DNA from: Nocardia stercoris
GTDB lineage: Bacteria; Actinomycetota; Actinomycetes; Mycobacteriales; Mycobacteriaceae
Direction: 5' to 3'
NCBI RefSeq assembly: GCF_003696265.1
Contig: NZ_RFFH01000008.1
Coordinates: 186,001-250,000 of the forward strand
Length of the DNA stretch: 64,000 bases
Shown: one piece after another, positions 7,516 to 17,939 of the stretch
How the letters are laid out: each line of letters starts with the position of its first letter
Position numbering within the stretch: position 1 is the first letter of the stretch
The notes under the pieces: generated by a model
What the model saw: the letters and a program-made list of their open reading frames with translations, nothing else
Told to the model about the DNA's origin: nothing
The model's database searches: none
Translations under genes and position numbers: made by a program

Positions 7516-8628
7516 GTGGAGCTCTCCGACCGGATTCTCAATCGCACGCTGCTCGACCGGCATCACCTGCTGGAGCGGATGCGTTTCGACGCGGCGCGGA
7601 TCTGCGACGAGCTGGTCGGCCTGCAGGCGCAGGACACGATGCCGCCGTTCGTCGGATTATGGAGCCGCACAGTGGATTTCGATCCGACGCAGCTGGACCG
7701 GGCGTTGCACGAGCGATCCCTGGTGCGAATCACGGTGATGCGCGGCACGATTCACTTGGTGACGCCGGCCGACGCGGTGCGGATCGTGCCGCACATCCAG
7801 CCCGAGCTGGAGAAGGCGCCGTTCCGCAAGGGATTCAACTACGGCGCGATGGTGGGACTCGACCCGGAGGAGGTCCGCGCCCGCGGGCAGAAAGCGCTGG
7901 GCGACGAGCCGATGCCGGCCGCCGCGCTGCGCGAGATCGCCGCGCGCGAATACCCGGACCGCGACGCCGGTGCCGTGCTGCAGACCTGGCTCTATCAGCT
8001 GCCGGTGCTGCAGACCCCGCCGCGCGGCCTGTGGAAGAACAACAGCCGCCCGGTGTGGTCCCGGATCGAGCCCTGGCTGGGCATCCCGCTCGATCACACC
8101 TACCCGGCCGCGGAACTGGTGCTGCGCTACCTGCGCGCCTACGGCCCGGCGAGTTCCATGGACGTGCAGGCTTGGTCCCGGCTCACCGGCATCAAGAAGG
8201 CGCTCGATACGCTCGGCGACCGCGTCCGCACCTACACCGACGCGCGGGGTCGCACCCTCTACGACGCCGCCGACGCGGTCCTGGCCGACCCGGACCGGCC
8301 CGCTCCGGCGCGCTTCCTCGGCTGGTACGACAACGTGTACCTCTCGCACGCCGACCGCAGCCGGATCATCCCAGGCGGGCGCCCACTAGTGTTGCGGCAC
8401 ATGGCATCCCAGGTGTCACCGCTGTTGGTGGACGGTTTCGTGGCGGGCCGGTACAAGGTGTTCACGGACAAGACCGCCGCTCGGCTGCGGGTGCTGCCCG
8501 ATCGCCTGTACACCTCCGCCGAGACGGCCGAGGTCGAAGCGGAAGGCGCCGCGCTGCTGCGCTTCCTGGAACCGGATCTCCGGCATGCGGTCGAAATCCT
8601 CGCGCCCGGAGCAACATTGCAGCCCTGA
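7516..8628 (+). CDS. AlkZ/YcaQ-like winged-helix DNA-binding protein
   Basis: Winged helix DNA-binding domain protein of the HTH_42 family (PF06224), 370 aa, related to the DNA glycosylases AlkZ and YcaQ that unhook interstrand crosslinks or excise alkylated bases. The diagnostic Q-x-Q is present in GLQAQD (Gln37 and Gln39). RGTIHLVTPADA and the C-terminal ADRSRIIPGG segment also fit. A repair role is inferred from the family. The GTG start at 7516 lies six bases after a TAGCGT -10-like hexamer (7504-7509) and has no convincing ribosome site, so the mRNA may be leaderless. Confidence 0.8.
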   Translation: MELSDRILNRTLLDRHHLLERMRFDAARICDELVGLQAQDTMPPFVGLWSRTVDFDPTQLDRALHERSLVRITVMRGTIHLVTPADAVRIVPHIQPELEKAPFRKGFNYGAMVGLDPEEVRARGQKALGDEPMPAAALREIAAREYPDRDAGAVLQTWLYQLPVLQTPPRGLWKNNSRPVWSRIEPWLGIPLDHTYPAAELVLRYLRAYGPASSMDVQAWSRLTGIKKALDTLGDRVRTYTDARGRTLYDAADAVLADPDRPAPARFLGWYDNVYLSHADRSRIIPGGRPLVLRHMASQVSPLLVDGFVAGRYKVFTDKTAARLRVLPDRLYTSAETAEVEAEGAALLRFLEPDLRHAVEILAPGATLQP

Positions 8629-8634
8629 GCCGGA

Positions 8635-8973
8635 TCAGGCAGCGGGCACCGGCGGCAGCGGGGACAGGGTCGGGGTGGGGATCGGCGGCAGCGGATCCAG
8701 GACCACGCAGGTGCCGGTCTGCGGCAGGTAGACCAGATGCGGGGAGCCGCACAGCAGGTAGCCGAGGAAGCTGTCGGTTGAGCTGCCCGTCGAGCCGGAG
8801 AGCGCACCGGCCGAACCGGATGCGCTCCCGGCGGGAACGGGCACGGGCGGCAGCGTGGTCTGTGCGGCAGTGACGGGAGTTGTCGTGGCACCGACGGCTC
8901 CGGCGCCGGCGGTGAGCGCGCCGGCGACGGTGACCACGCCTGCGAGCAGGCGGGCGGGTTTCGAGTCGAACAT
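8635..8973 (-). CDS. Small secreted protein, unknown function
   Basis: Protein of 112 aa with a clear signal peptide (MFDSKPARLL, hydrophobic AGVVTVAGALTAGAGAVGA, cleavage expected near residues 28-30). The mature part is Ser/Gly/Pro-rich with two cysteines flanking SPHLVYLPQTGT, which may form one disulfide, and a proline-rich tail. It has no lipobox. Only six bases separate its stop from that of the convergent AlkZ-like gene. I do not recognise a family; it resembles the small exported proteins common in mycolic-acid actinobacteria. Confidence 0.65.
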   Translation of the reverse strand: MFDSKPARLLAGVVTVAGALTAGAGAVGATTTPVTAAQTTLPPVPVPAGSASGSAGALSGSTGSSTDSFLGYLLCGSPHLVYLPQTGTCVVLDPLPPIPTPTLSPLPPVPAA

Positions 8974-9117
8974 GCGCGCACCGTAGTGCCACCCGATCTC
9001 GGGGCGGAGCGCATTCGCCGGACCGGTCCGCTGTTCGAGACACGCACTGGCCAGCCTTGTGCAGAAATGCTTGGGCTACAAGGGTATTCGTGACAATCGG
9101 CACCGAGGCCGCGGCGC

Positions 9118-9639
9118 TCAGCGCTCCGGATGCCGGTACGCGGGCGCTTTGCTGGTCCCGGTGGGTGTGCGGGTGCTCAGCAGCGGCAGGGTGCGGGGCG
9201 CGACCACGGTGGACAGCACGATCACACTGTGTGACCGGACCACCGCCGGGCTGCGGTCGATACTGAGCAGGACCTCCTGCAGCCCGCTGTGCGAGTCGGC
9301 GCCGATGCGGCACAGGACGTCCTGTGAGCCGGTGGTGGCGTAGGCCTCGATGACGCTGGGGATCGCGGTCAGGTCGGCGGTCACGGCGTCGAGCGCGCCC
9401 TGGGCGATCTCCAGGGTGACGAACGCCTGCACGTCGAATCCGGCGGCGGTCACGTCGAGCTGCGGGTCGTAGGAGGCGATCACCCCGGATTCCTCCATGC
9501 GGTTGATCCGGGACTGCACGGTGGCGCGGGCGACGCGGGTGCGGCGGGAGAGTTCGAGGATGCCGGCCTTCTGGTAGCGGTGCATGGCGTCGAGGATCGC
9601 CAGGTCCAGTTCGTCCAGTTTCGCGTCGGTGGGTGCCAT
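9118..9639 (-). CDS. Lrp/AsnC-family transcriptional regulator
   Basis: Feast/famine regulator of 173 aa. The N-terminal helix-turn-helix is LDELDLAILDAMHRYQKAGILELSRRTRVARATVQSRINRMEESGVI. The C-terminal RAM ligand-binding domain spans about 65-145 (VTLEIAQGALDAVTADLTAIPSVIEAYATTGSQDVLCRI). GGAGGCG precedes the ATG. It is divergent from the 4-hydroxyphenylpyruvate dioxygenase gene across about 150 bases. Lrp-type regulators beside hpd usually control tyrosine/phenylalanine breakdown, so it probably senses an aromatic amino acid or its keto acid and controls hpd and itself. Confidence 0.9.
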   Translation of the reverse strand: MAPTDAKLDELDLAILDAMHRYQKAGILELSRRTRVARATVQSRINRMEESGVIASYDPQLDVTAAGFDVQAFVTLEIAQGALDAVTADLTAIPSVIEAYATTGSQDVLCRIGADSHSGLQEVLLSIDRSPAVVRSHSVIVLSTVVAPRTLPLLSTRTPTGTSKAPAYRHPER

Positions 9640-9787
9640 GGGGCGCCTCCTGGTCCTCCGGCCGGGCTTCCGCTGCTCCAGCTATACGAATTGTCCAGCA
9701 TCGAGCGGTCGGTGATGGTGAAATCGGCCAGGATGTCCACAGAAATCCCCGGAGATTGCCAAGCGGGGTGAATCGTCGGTTACTTGA

Positions 9788-11164
<1,377 letters not shown>

Positions 11165-11216
11165 GCCCTGCGCCGCGAGCCGGTGACGCCCGCGAATCGT
11201 AGGTAGAGTGCCAGGC

Positions 11217-11744
11217 ATGCGATTGATGGCGGCGATCGTCTCGGGGACGGCAGTCGTCGTGCTGTCGGCGGGGTGCGGGTCGCAGGGATCCACCGACAAT
11301 CAGCCGGCGGTGAAGCCGCCGCTGAAGGTCGCGACGCTGGGCCCGTTCGTCGGCGAGTGCGGGCACGTGACCGACGACGAGGTGAAGACGGTGGGCGGCC
11401 TGGGCGCGATCACCGGTTCGTTCAAGAACTCGGTGGGCTGCAACTGGTCCGGTGGCGGCCTCGACGGGCCGACCGTGACCTTCGCCTCCTACCGCGGCAG
11501 CCCGATCGGCCGGGAGAAGGCCTGGGTCACCTCGGAGGGCCGCAATCCGGAGAACATCGAGGTCGCCGGCAAGCCGGGCTTCAAGGACGCCAGCGAGAAC
11601 GGCATGGTGTGCGACCTGGCCGTGCAGCTCGGCGACGACTTCTTCGAATGGTCGACCTCGGCGGGCATCTTCGGTGCCGCCCACGCCGACCCGTGCGCGC
11701 GCAACCTGGCCCTGGCCACACTCACGGTGCAGCGGTTGCAGTGA
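11217..11744 (+). CDS. DUF3558-family lipoprotein (first of two)
   Basis: Exported lipoprotein of about 175 aa in the DUF3558 family, a group of cell-envelope lipoproteins of mycobacteria and nocardiae with no defined reaction. Signal peptide MRLMAAIVSGTAVVVLSAGC with the lipobox SAGC, then GPFVGECGHVTDDEV, SVGCNWSG and a late Cys in HADPCARNLA. ATG 11217 sits seven bases after a TAGAGT -10-like hexamer (11204-11209), suggesting a leaderless transcript; a GTG nine bases earlier overlaps that hexamer. It is followed by a second DUF3558 gene and is probably a tandem paralogue pair. Confidence 0.78.
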   Translation: MRLMAAIVSGTAVVVLSAGCGSQGSTDNQPAVKPPLKVATLGPFVGECGHVTDDEVKTVGGLGAITGSFKNSVGCNWSGGGLDGPTVTFASYRGSPIGREKAWVTSEGRNPENIEVAGKPGFKDASENGMVCDLAVQLGDDFFEWSTSAGIFGAAHADPCARNLALATLTVQRLQ

Positions 11745-11830
11745 GCGAACGAAGTGAGCGAATCATGTGGCCAGCGCGCCTCGCGCATCGCGGAGCCGAG
11801 CGTCAGCGAGGCGTAGCGATGAGCGAACGA
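11741..11830. repeat. REP-like intergenic element between the DUF3558 genes
   Basis: The first gene ends inside GTGAGCGAACGAAGTGAGCGAA, a near-perfect direct repeat of GTGAGCGAA. A third copy, ATGAGCGAACGA, lies at 11819-11830. Between them CGCCTCGC (11777-11784) and GCGAGGCG (11806-11813) form an inverted repeat. The composition and structure look like a dispersed extragenic palindromic element rather than coding sequence. Confidence 0.45.
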
Positions 11831-11842
11831 GAGGGGAGCCAG

Positions 11843-12418
11843 GTGACGGCACACGGCACGCCGGCCCGGCCGGGTGGTGCGCGCGGGCGGCTGCGACCGG
11901 CCCTGTTGTTGGCGGTGGCCGCGGTGCTCGCGGTCACGGTGTCCGGCTGCGGCAAGACGGTGCAGGGCACCGCGCTGCCCGCCGGCGGCAGCGGCGGCAC
12001 CTCGATGGACTTCGACAAACTGCTGCACGAGTGCGAGGTGGTGCAGGAGGCCGAGATGGTCAAGGCCGTCGGCGCCCAGGCCGTGCAGGGCGAGTTCAAC
12101 GGCGCGGTATGCATGTGGGACCTGGAAGGGGTACCGGGCGGCGACGGCATGGCCACGCTCAACTGGTACGAGATGGGCTCGCTGACCATCGAGAAGCAGA
12201 ACAACGAACGGCTGGGCTACACCACCTCCGACACAACCGTGCAGGGCCGGCGGTCGCTGCAGGTGCGCCGGCCCAACGATCCGACATCCTGCGGGATCAT
12301 GGCGCCGGCCCCCGACACGGGCATCATCGGCTGGTGGGTGAACTACAGCCCGGGCGGCCCGGACCCGTGCGCGGCGGCGACGAAACTGGCCGAACTGACG
12401 CTGAACCTGTCGCGCTGA
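11843..12418 (+). CDS. DUF3558-family lipoprotein (second of two)
   Basis: Lipoprotein of 191 aa. The N-terminal region has twin-basic residues (ARGRLRPALLL) and a hydrophobic segment ending in the lipobox VSGC, followed by GKTVQGTALP, a motif often seen just after the lipidated Cys in DUF3558 proteins. Later come LLHECEVVQEAEM, FNGAVCMWDL and a final GGPDPCAAA, parallel to the Cys pattern of the gene upstream. GTG 11843 is preferred because GAGGGGAG lies four bases upstream; ATG 11819 is within the REP-like element. Envelope protein of unknown role. It is probably transcribed with its upstream paralogue; a terminator follows 36 bases after the stop. Confidence 0.8.
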   Translation: MTAHGTPARPGGARGRLRPALLLAVAAVLAVTVSGCGKTVQGTALPAGGSGGTSMDFDKLLHECEVVQEAEMVKAVGAQAVQGEFNGAVCMWDLEGVPGGDGMATLNWYEMGSLTIEKQNNERLGYTTSDTTVQGRRSLQVRRPNDPTSCGIMAPAPDTGIIGWWVNYSPGGPDPCAAATKLAELTLNLSR

Positions 12419-12453
12419 GGGGTCGCGCGGGACGGCGGTCACCAGGGCGGATT

Positions 12454-12477
12454 CGGGGTCGACGGCACCCCGTTTTT
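12454..12477 (+). terminator. Intrinsic terminator after the DUF3558 pair
   Basis: CGGGGT (12454-12459) and ACCCCG (12467-12472) form a short GC stem with a seven-base loop, directly followed by TTTTT (12473-12477). It separates the lipoprotein genes from the str operon. Confidence 0.6.
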
Positions 12478-12504
12478 GCCCCGGTTCGGGCGTGCGGGTA
12501 TCGT
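12476..12504 (+). promoter_or_regulatory. Candidate promoter of the str operon
   Basis: TTGCCC (12476-12481) and TATCGT (12499-12504) are separated by 17 bases, a fair sigma-70-type arrangement. Transcription from here would give an untranslated leader of about 215 bases before rpsL, long enough for regulatory structure. Position and spacing are the only support. Confidence 0.4.
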
Positions 12505-12725
12505 GGATCGCTGTGCCCGGAAGCTGTCGGGCAGCTCGTGTGCAGGACGTAAGCCAGCGAAAGCGGCCGACCTCCTCAGCGTGCCCGCGATCGGGCCGCT
12601 GACCTGCGCGCGACACGCCCGACCCCGGGGCGCGTGGAACGTGAATCGGGTCGCCGGGTGAAAGCTCGATGAAGACCTACAGATGACATTCCAGACACCT
12701 GGTTACTAATAAGGAAAGCCGGTCT

Positions 12726-13100
12726 ATGCCAACCATCAACCAGCTGGTCCGCAAGGGTCGCCGCGACAAGGTCGCGAAGACCAAGACTGCGGCCCTGAAG
12801 GGGAGCCCGCAGCGTCGTGGCGTGTGCACCCGCGTGTACACCACGACCCCGAAGAAGCCGAACTCCGCGCTGCGTAAGGTCGCGCGTGTTCGCCTGACCA
12901 GCGCGGTCGAGGTCACGGCCTACATCCCGGGTGAGGGTCACAACCTGCAGGAGCACTCGATGGTGCTCGTGCGTGGCGGTCGTGTGAAGGACCTCCCCGG
13001 TGTGCGCTACAAGATCATCCGCGGCTCGCTGGACACCCAGGGTGTGAAGAACCGCAAGCAGGCCCGCAGCCGCTATGGCGCCAAGAAGGGAAATAGCTAA
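12726..13100 (+). CDS. rpsL: 30S ribosomal protein S12
   Basis: Ribosomal protein S12, 124 aa, part of the decoding centre of the 30S subunit. Near-invariant segments are seen: [32 protein letters not shown] and [17 protein letters not shown]. Lys43 and Lys88, the residues usually changed in streptomycin resistance, are wild type. AAGGAAAG lies about eight bases upstream of the ATG. First gene of the str operon; its TAA shares one base with the rpsG start (TAATG), so the two are translationally coupled. Confidence 0.99.
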   Translation: MPTINQLVRKGRRDKVAKTKTAALKGSPQRRGVCTRVYTTTPKKPNSALRKVARVRLTSAVEVTAYIPGEGHNLQEHSMVLVRGGRVKDLPGVRYKIIRGSLDTQGVKNRKQARSRYGAKKGNS

Positions 13101-13570
13101 TGCCACGCAAGGGCCCCGCTCCGAAGCGCCCCCTGATCAACGACCCGGTCTACGGGTCCCCGCTGGTCACCCAGCTCGTCAACAAGATCCTGCTGGACGG
13201 CAAGAAGTCGACCGCCGAGCGTATCGTCTACGGTGCGCTGGAGCAGGCGCGCGAGAAGACCGGCACCGACCCGGTCGTGACCCTGAAGCGCGCGCTGGAC
13301 AACGTCAAGCCGGCCCTCGAGGTCAAGCCCCGTCGTGTCGGTGGCGCCACCTACCAGGTGCCCGTCGAGGTCCGTCCGGGCCGCGCGAACACGCTCGCGC
13401 TGCGCTGGCTGGTGAACTTCTCGCGGCAGCGCCGTGAGAAGACCATGATCGAGCGTCTGGCCAACGAGTTGCTGGACGCCAGCAACGGCCTCGGCGCGTC
13501 GGTGAAGCGTCGTGAGGACACTCACAAGATGGCCGAGTCGAACCGGGCCTTCGCGCACTACCGCTGGTGA
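13100..13570 (+). CDS. rpsG: 30S ribosomal protein S7
   Basis: Ribosomal protein S7, 156 aa, which nucleates assembly of the 30S head and contacts the E-site tRNA. It starts [12 protein letters not shown] and carries [22 protein letters not shown], the [19 protein letters not shown] loop, [12 protein letters not shown] and a C-terminal FAHYRW. It overlaps rpsL by one base. A long hairpin lies between its stop and fusA. In other bacteria S7 can act as translational repressor of the str mRNA; this is known for the family, not shown here. Confidence 0.99.
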   Translation: MPRKGPAPKRPLINDPVYGSPLVTQLVNKILLDGKKSTAERIVYGALEQAREKTGTDPVVTLKRALDNVKPALEVKPRRVGGATYQVPVEVRPGRANTLALRWLVNFSRQRREKTMIERLANELLDASNGLGASVKRREDTHKMAESNRAFAHYRW

Positions 13571-13641
13571 ACCGGCTCCCGGACCACCTGATCGGGCGCA
13601 CAGCGCTCCTGTGACGGGGAACGGCCGGGAGGCGAGTCACT

Positions 13642-13691
13642 GCCGGGTGCGGCACTATGCCTGCGGAACCAACGCAGGCGCCGCACCCGGC
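13642..13691 (+). promoter_or_regulatory. Long two-tier hairpin between rpsG and fusA
   Basis: GCCGGGTGCGGC (13642-13653) pairs perfectly with GCCGCACCCGGC (13680-13691). Inside it GCCTGCG (13659-13665) pairs with CGCAGGC (13673-13679). The 50-base element has no T-tract after it, so it looks like an intercistronic regulatory or processing hairpin, or an attenuator, rather than a plain terminator. Confidence 0.65.
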
Positions 13692-13759
13692 GTTGAACAA
13701 ATTGTTGGCCAATCCCAACTAAGCCTGAGCGTCTAACAGACAGAGCGGGGAAGATTTCC

Positions 13760-15862
13760 GTGGCACAGGACGTGCTCACCGACCTCAACAGGGTCCGCAA
13801 CATCGGCATCATGGCGCACATCGATGCCGGTAAGACCACCACTACTGAACGCATCCTCTTCTACACCGGTATCACCTACAAGATCGGTGAAGTCCACGAT
13901 GGCGCCGCCACCATGGACTGGATGGCGCAGGAGCAGGAGCGCGGCATCACGATCACGTCCGCCGCGACGACCTGCTTCTGGAAAGACAACCAGATCAACA
14001 TCATCGACACCCCGGGTCACGTCGACTTCACCGTCGAGGTGGAGCGCTCGCTGCGTGTGCTCGACGGTGCCGTCGCCGTCTTCGACGGTAAGGAAGGTGT
14101 CGAGCCGCAGTCCGAGCAGGTCTGGCGGCAGGCCGACAAGTACGACGTCCCGCGTATCTGCTTCGTCAACAAGATGGACAAGCTGGGCGCCGACTTCTAC
14201 TTCACCGTCCAGACCATCAAGGACCGCCTGGGCGCGAAGCCGCTGGTCATCCAGCTGCCGATCGGCGCCGAGGACTCCTTCGAGGGCATCGTCGACCTGG
14301 TCGAGAACAACGCCAAGGTGTGGCGTGGCGAGACCAAGCTCGGTGAGGCCTACGAGGTCATCGACATCCCCGAGGACCTGAAGGACCAGGCGGAGATCTA
14401 CCGCCAGGAACTGATGGAGACCGTCGCCGAGTCCGACGAGGCGCTGCTGGAGAAGTTCTTCGGTGGCGAGGAGCTCTCGGTCGAGGAGATCAAGGGCGCC
14501 ATCCGCAAGATGACCGTCGCCTCCGAGCTCTACCCGGTGCTGTGCGGTTCGGCGTTCAAGAACAAGGGCGTGCAGCCCATGCTCGACGCCGTCATCGACT
14601 ACCTCCCCTCCCCGCTGGACGTCGAGTCCACCCAGGGCCACGTCCCGGGCAAGGAGGACGAGGTCCTGGTCCGCAAGCCGAGCTCCGACGAGCCGTTCGC
14701 GGCCCTGGCGTTCAAGATCGCGGCGCACCCGTTCTTCGGCAAGCTGACCTACGTCCGCGTGTACTCCGGCAAGGTGGAGTCCGGTGCCCAGGTCATCAAC
14801 TCGACCAAGGGCAAGAAGGAGCGGCTGGGCAAGCTGTTCCAGATGCACTCCAACAAGGAGAACCCGGTCGGCGAGGCCGTGGCCGGCCACATCTACGCGG
14901 TCATCGGCCTGAAGGACACCACCACCGGTGACACCCTCTGCGACCCGCAGAACCAGATCGTCCTGGAGTCCATGACCTTCCCGGACCCGGTCATCGAGGT
15001 CTCGATCGAGCCCAAGACCAAGTCCGACCAGGAGAAGCTGGGCACCGCGATCCAGAAGCTGGCCGAAGAGGACCCGACCTTCTCGGTCAAGCTGGACGCC
15101 GAGACCGGCCAGACCGTCATCGGCGGTATGGGCGAGCTCCACCTCGACATCCTGGTCGACCGCATGAAGCGGGAGTTCAAGGTCGAGGCCAACGTCGGTA
15201 AGCCGCAGGTCGCCTACCGCGAGACCCTGACCAAGTCGGTCGAGAAGTACGAGTACACGCACAAGAAGCAGACCGGTGGTTCCGGCCAGTTCGCTCGTGT
15301 CATCATCGCCCTGGAGCCGTTCGTCGGCGAGGACGGTGCGACCTACGAGTTCGAGAACAAGGTCACCGGTGGTCGCGTGCCGCGCGAGTACATCCCCTCG
15401 GTCGACGCCGGTATCCAGGACGCCATGCAGTACGGCGTGCTCGCCGGCTACCCGCTGGTCAATGTCAAGGCTTCGCTGCTCGACGGCGCCTACCACGAGG
15501 TCGACTCCTCGGAAATGGCGTTCAAGATCGCCGGCGCGATGGCCCTGAAGGAAGCGGCCCGCAAGGCCGGTCCGGTGATCCTCGAGCCGCTCATGGCGGT
15601 CGAGGTCATCACGCCCGAGGACTACATGGGCGATGTGATCGGCGACCTGAACTCCCGCCGTGGCCAGATCCAGGCCATGGAGGAACGCAGTGGTGCCCGT
15701 GTCGTCAAGGCGCTGGTTCCGCTCTCGGAGATGTTCGGCTACATCGGTGACCTGCGGTCGAAGACCCAGGGTCGCGCGAACTACTCCATGGTGTTCGATT
15801 CCTACGCAGAGGTTCCCGCGAACGTCTCGAAGGAAATCATCGCCAAGGCGACCGGCGAGTAA
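13760..15862 (+). CDS. fusA: Elongation factor G
   Basis: EF-G, 700 aa, the GTPase that drives ribosomal translocation. GTG start ([35 protein letters not shown]); the G1 loop is AHIDAGKTT, switch II region DTPGHVDF, and the NKMD motif is in [10 protein letters not shown]. Domain II, the domain IV region ([15 protein letters not shown]) and the C-terminal [15 protein letters not shown] are all present; length is normal. It lies 189 bases after rpsG, the gap holding the long hairpin, and 116 bases before tuf. Confidence 0.99.
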   Translation: MAQDVLTDLNRVRNIGIMAHIDAGKTTTTERILFYTGITYKIGEVHDGAATMDWMAQEQERGITITSAATTCFWKDNQINIIDTPGHVDFTVEVERSLRVLDGAVAVFDGKEGVEPQSEQVWRQADKYDVPRICFVNKMDKLGADFYFTVQTIKDRLGAKPLVIQLPIGAEDSFEGIVDLVENNAKVWRGETKLGEAYEVIDIPEDLKDQAEIYRQELMETVAESDEALLEKFFGGEELSVEEIKGAIRKMTVASELYPVLCGSAFKNKGVQPMLDAVIDYLPSPLDVESTQGHVPGKEDEVLVRKPSSDEPFAALAFKIAAHPFFGKLTYVRVYSGKVESGAQVINSTKGKKERLGKLFQMHSNKENPVGEAVAGHIYAVIGLKDTTTGDTLCDPQNQIVLESMTFPDPVIEVSIEPKTKSDQEKLGTAIQKLAEEDPTFSVKLDAETGQTVIGGMGELHLDILVDRMKREFKVEANVGKPQVAYRETLTKSVEKYEYTHKKQTGGSGQFARVIIALEPFVGEDGATYEFENKVTGGRVPREYIPSVDAGIQDAMQYGVLAGYPLVNVKASLLDGAYHEVDSSEMAFKIAGAMALKEAARKAGPVILEPLMAVEVITPEDYMGDVIGDLNSRRGQIQAMEERSGARVVKALVPLSEMFGYIGDLRSKTQGRANYSMVFDSYAEVPANVSKEIIAKATGE

Positions 15863-15870
15863 TTGCTCTC

Positions 15871-15896
15871 GGCCCGGACGTGTTAGCGTCCGGGCC
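15871..15896 (+). promoter_or_regulatory. Perfect 10-bp hairpin between fusA and tuf
   Basis: GGCCCGGACG (15871-15880) pairs exactly with CGTCCGGGCC (15887-15896) around a six-base loop, eight bases after the fusA stop. No T-tract follows. It may terminate or attenuate fusA transcripts, or protect their 3' ends. An AT-rich patch (15921-15933) just after it could carry a separate tuf promoter. Confidence 0.6.
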
Positions 15897-15978
15897 GGCG
15901 CCGGGAGTCGGAACGACCCCCTGTAAATAAAAAACGCACTGCTGCGCAAGCAAGCACCAACAGTCCAGGAGGACAACA

Positions 15979-17169
15979 GTGGCGAAGGCGAAGTTCGAGC
16001 GGACGAAGCCCCACGTCAACATCGGCACCATCGGTCACGTCGACCACGGCAAGACCACGCTGACGGCGGCTATCACCAAGGTTCTGGCTGACAAGTACCC
16101 GGACGTCAACCAGAAGTTCGCGTTCGACCAGATCGACAAGGCGCCGGAGGAGAAGGCTCGTGGTATCACGATCAACATCTCCCACGTCGAGTACCAGACC
16201 GACAAGCGCCACTACGCGCACGTCGACGCCCCGGGCCACGCGGACTACATCAAGAACATGATCACCGGTGCCGCCCAGATGGACGGCGCGATCCTGGTCG
16301 TGGCCGCCACCGACGGCCCGATGCCGCAGACCCGTGAGCACGTGCTGCTCGCCCGTCAGGTCGGCGTGCCCTACATCCTGGTCGCGCTGAACAAGGCCGA
16401 CATGGTCGACGACGACGAGATCCTCGAGCTGGTCGAGATGGAGGTCCGCGAGCTGCTGGCCTCCCAGGAGTTCGACGAGGACGCGCCGGTCGTGCGCGTT
16501 TCCGGTCTGAAGGCGCTCGAGGGCGACCCGCAGTGGGTCAAGTCCGTCGAGGACCTGATGGACGCCGTCGACGAGTCGATCCCGGACCCGGTCCGTGAGA
16601 CCGACAAGCCGTTCCTGATGCCGATCGAGGACGTCTTCACGATCACCGGTCGTGGCACCGTCGTCACCGGTCGTGTCGAGCGTGGTGTGATCAACGTGAA
16701 CGAGGAAGTCGAGATCGTCGGCATCCGTCCGAAGACCACGAAGACCACCATCACCGGTATCGAGATGTTCCGCAAGCTGCTCGACCAGGGCCAGGCCGGT
16801 GACAACGTCGGTCTGCTGGTGCGTGGTATCAAGCGTGAGGACGTCGAGCGTGGCCAGGTCGTGGTCAAGCCCGGCACCACCACCCCGCACACCGAGTTCG
16901 AGGGCCAGGCGTACATCCTGTCGAAGGACGAGGGTGGCCGCCACACCCCGTTCTTCAACAACTACCGCCCGCAGTTCTACTTCCGTACCACGGACGTGAC
17001 CGGCGTCGTGACCCTCCCCGAGGGCACCGAGATGGTCATGCCGGGCGACAACACCGAGATGAGCGTCGTGCTCATCCAGCCCGTCGCCATGGACGAGGGT
17101 CTGCGGTTCGCCATCCGTGAGGGTGGTCGTACCGTCGGCGCCGGCCGGGTTACCAAGATCGTCAAGTGA
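15979..17169 (+). CDS. tuf: Elongation factor Tu
   Basis: EF-Tu, 396 aa, which delivers aminoacyl-tRNA to the ribosome. The GTG start ([14 protein letters not shown]) has AGGAGG upstream. GTPase motifs: [17 protein letters not shown] and [10 protein letters not shown]; switch I has the usual [10 protein letters not shown]. Domains II and III are complete, ending GRVTKIVK. Last gene of the str operon, followed by a T-rich intrinsic terminator. Confidence 0.99.
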   Translation: MAKAKFERTKPHVNIGTIGHVDHGKTTLTAAITKVLADKYPDVNQKFAFDQIDKAPEEKARGITINISHVEYQTDKRHYAHVDAPGHADYIKNMITGAAQMDGAILVVAATDGPMPQTREHVLLARQVGVPYILVALNKADMVDDDEILELVEMEVRELLASQEFDEDAPVVRVSGLKALEGDPQWVKSVEDLMDAVDESIPDPVRETDKPFLMPIEDVFTITGRGTVVTGRVERGVINVNEEVEIVGIRPKTTKTTITGIEMFRKLLDQGQAGDNVGLLVRGIKREDVERGQVVVKPGTTTPHTEFEGQAYILSKDEGGRHTPFFNNYRPQFYFRTTDVTGVVTLPEGTEMVMPGDNTEMSVVLIQPVAMDEGLRFAIREGGRTVGAGRVTKIVK

Positions 17170-17193
17170 TGATCTGAGACCTCTGGTCTGAAG

Positions 17194-17225
17194 AGGGCCG
17201 TTCCCCTTGGGGAGCGGCCCTTTTC
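17194..17225 (+). terminator. Intrinsic terminator of the str operon
   Basis: AGGGCCGTTCCCC pairs with GGGGAGCGGCCCT (one G-U pair) around a short TT loop, and TTTT follows at 17221-17224. It begins 24 bases after the tuf stop. Confidence 0.88.
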
Positions 17226-17339
17226 GCATGTATGGACGACTGGTGAACTTCCGGCGAATCGATCCACAAGTGCCCGCCCCCGGTTGCGCGGGCGTGTTCG
17301 GGCTGGTTGCGTAGTCGGGCAACCTGAGGAGAGAAACTG

Positions 17340-17879
17340 ATGACGTCGAACACCCTGGCCGAATTCTTCGCCGCGGAGGGCGTGGCCTCGGAGGCGGTCC
17401 ACCCGGCCACCGCCGGCGCACCCGACCTGCGGGTGGCGGTCCCGGCCGGCTGGGGGCCGATCACCGGGCTGCCGGACGACCTGGTGTACGCGGTGTGGGC
17501 GGCCGCGCCGGTACCCGGCGCGCAATGGGCCGACAACGCGTTGCTGTCGGTCGGCCGGCTGTCCGCGCCGGTCGATGCCCGCGGCGCGCTGACCCGGGCC
17601 CTGAACGAGGCCGCGACCCTGCCCGAATGGGTCGAGGAGTCGGCCAGTTACGCCGACTACCAGCGGTTTCCGTCGGCCCGGATCACCGGCACCTACCTGT
17701 TCGCCCCGCACCGGCTGTGGGCGGCTACCCGGTATGCGTTCGTGGACGTGGCGGGGGTGCAGCATCTGGTGCAGTTCACGGTGACCGTGTTGCGGGGGGA
17801 CGAGCCGGTGCCCGACGAGGTCCGGGATCTGGTGGACCGGTTGGAGATCGGGGTTCCCGAAGTAGTGCCGGGCGCCTAG
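17340..17879 (+). CDS. LpqN/LpqT-like protein without a signal peptide
   Basis: Protein of 179 aa resembling the LpqN/LpqT/Mtc28 family of mycobacteria: LAEFFAAEGVASEAVHP, then PDLRVAVPAGWGPI and a C-terminal beta-rich QHLVQFTVTVLRGDEPVP. Unlike LpqN it lacks a signal peptide and lipobox, so this copy should stay in the cytosol or leave by another route. The family's function is poorly defined. The start ATG has AGGAGAG upstream. It stands alone after the str operon terminator and ends before the convergent patatin gene. Confidence 0.65.
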   Translation: MTSNTLAEFFAAEGVASEAVHPATAGAPDLRVAVPAGWGPITGLPDDLVYAVWAAAPVPGAQWADNALLSVGRLSAPVDARGALTRALNEAATLPEWVEESASYADYQRFPSARITGTYLFAPHRLWAATRYAFVDVAGVQHLVQFTVTVLRGDEPVPDEVRDLVDRLEIGVPEVVPGA

Positions 17880-17939
17880 GCGACACGCTCAGCTGGGCGT
17901 CGATCGCGGCGTCTCGCCGCGGTCGCGCGGGGCGGCGCC

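Noticed and set aside
13733-15976. 747-aa minus-strand frame opposite fusA
   Set aside because: Mirror reading of highly codon-biased fusA; no start signal or domain.
15883-17421. 512-aa minus-strand frame opposite tuf
   Set aside because: Antisense shadow of tuf.
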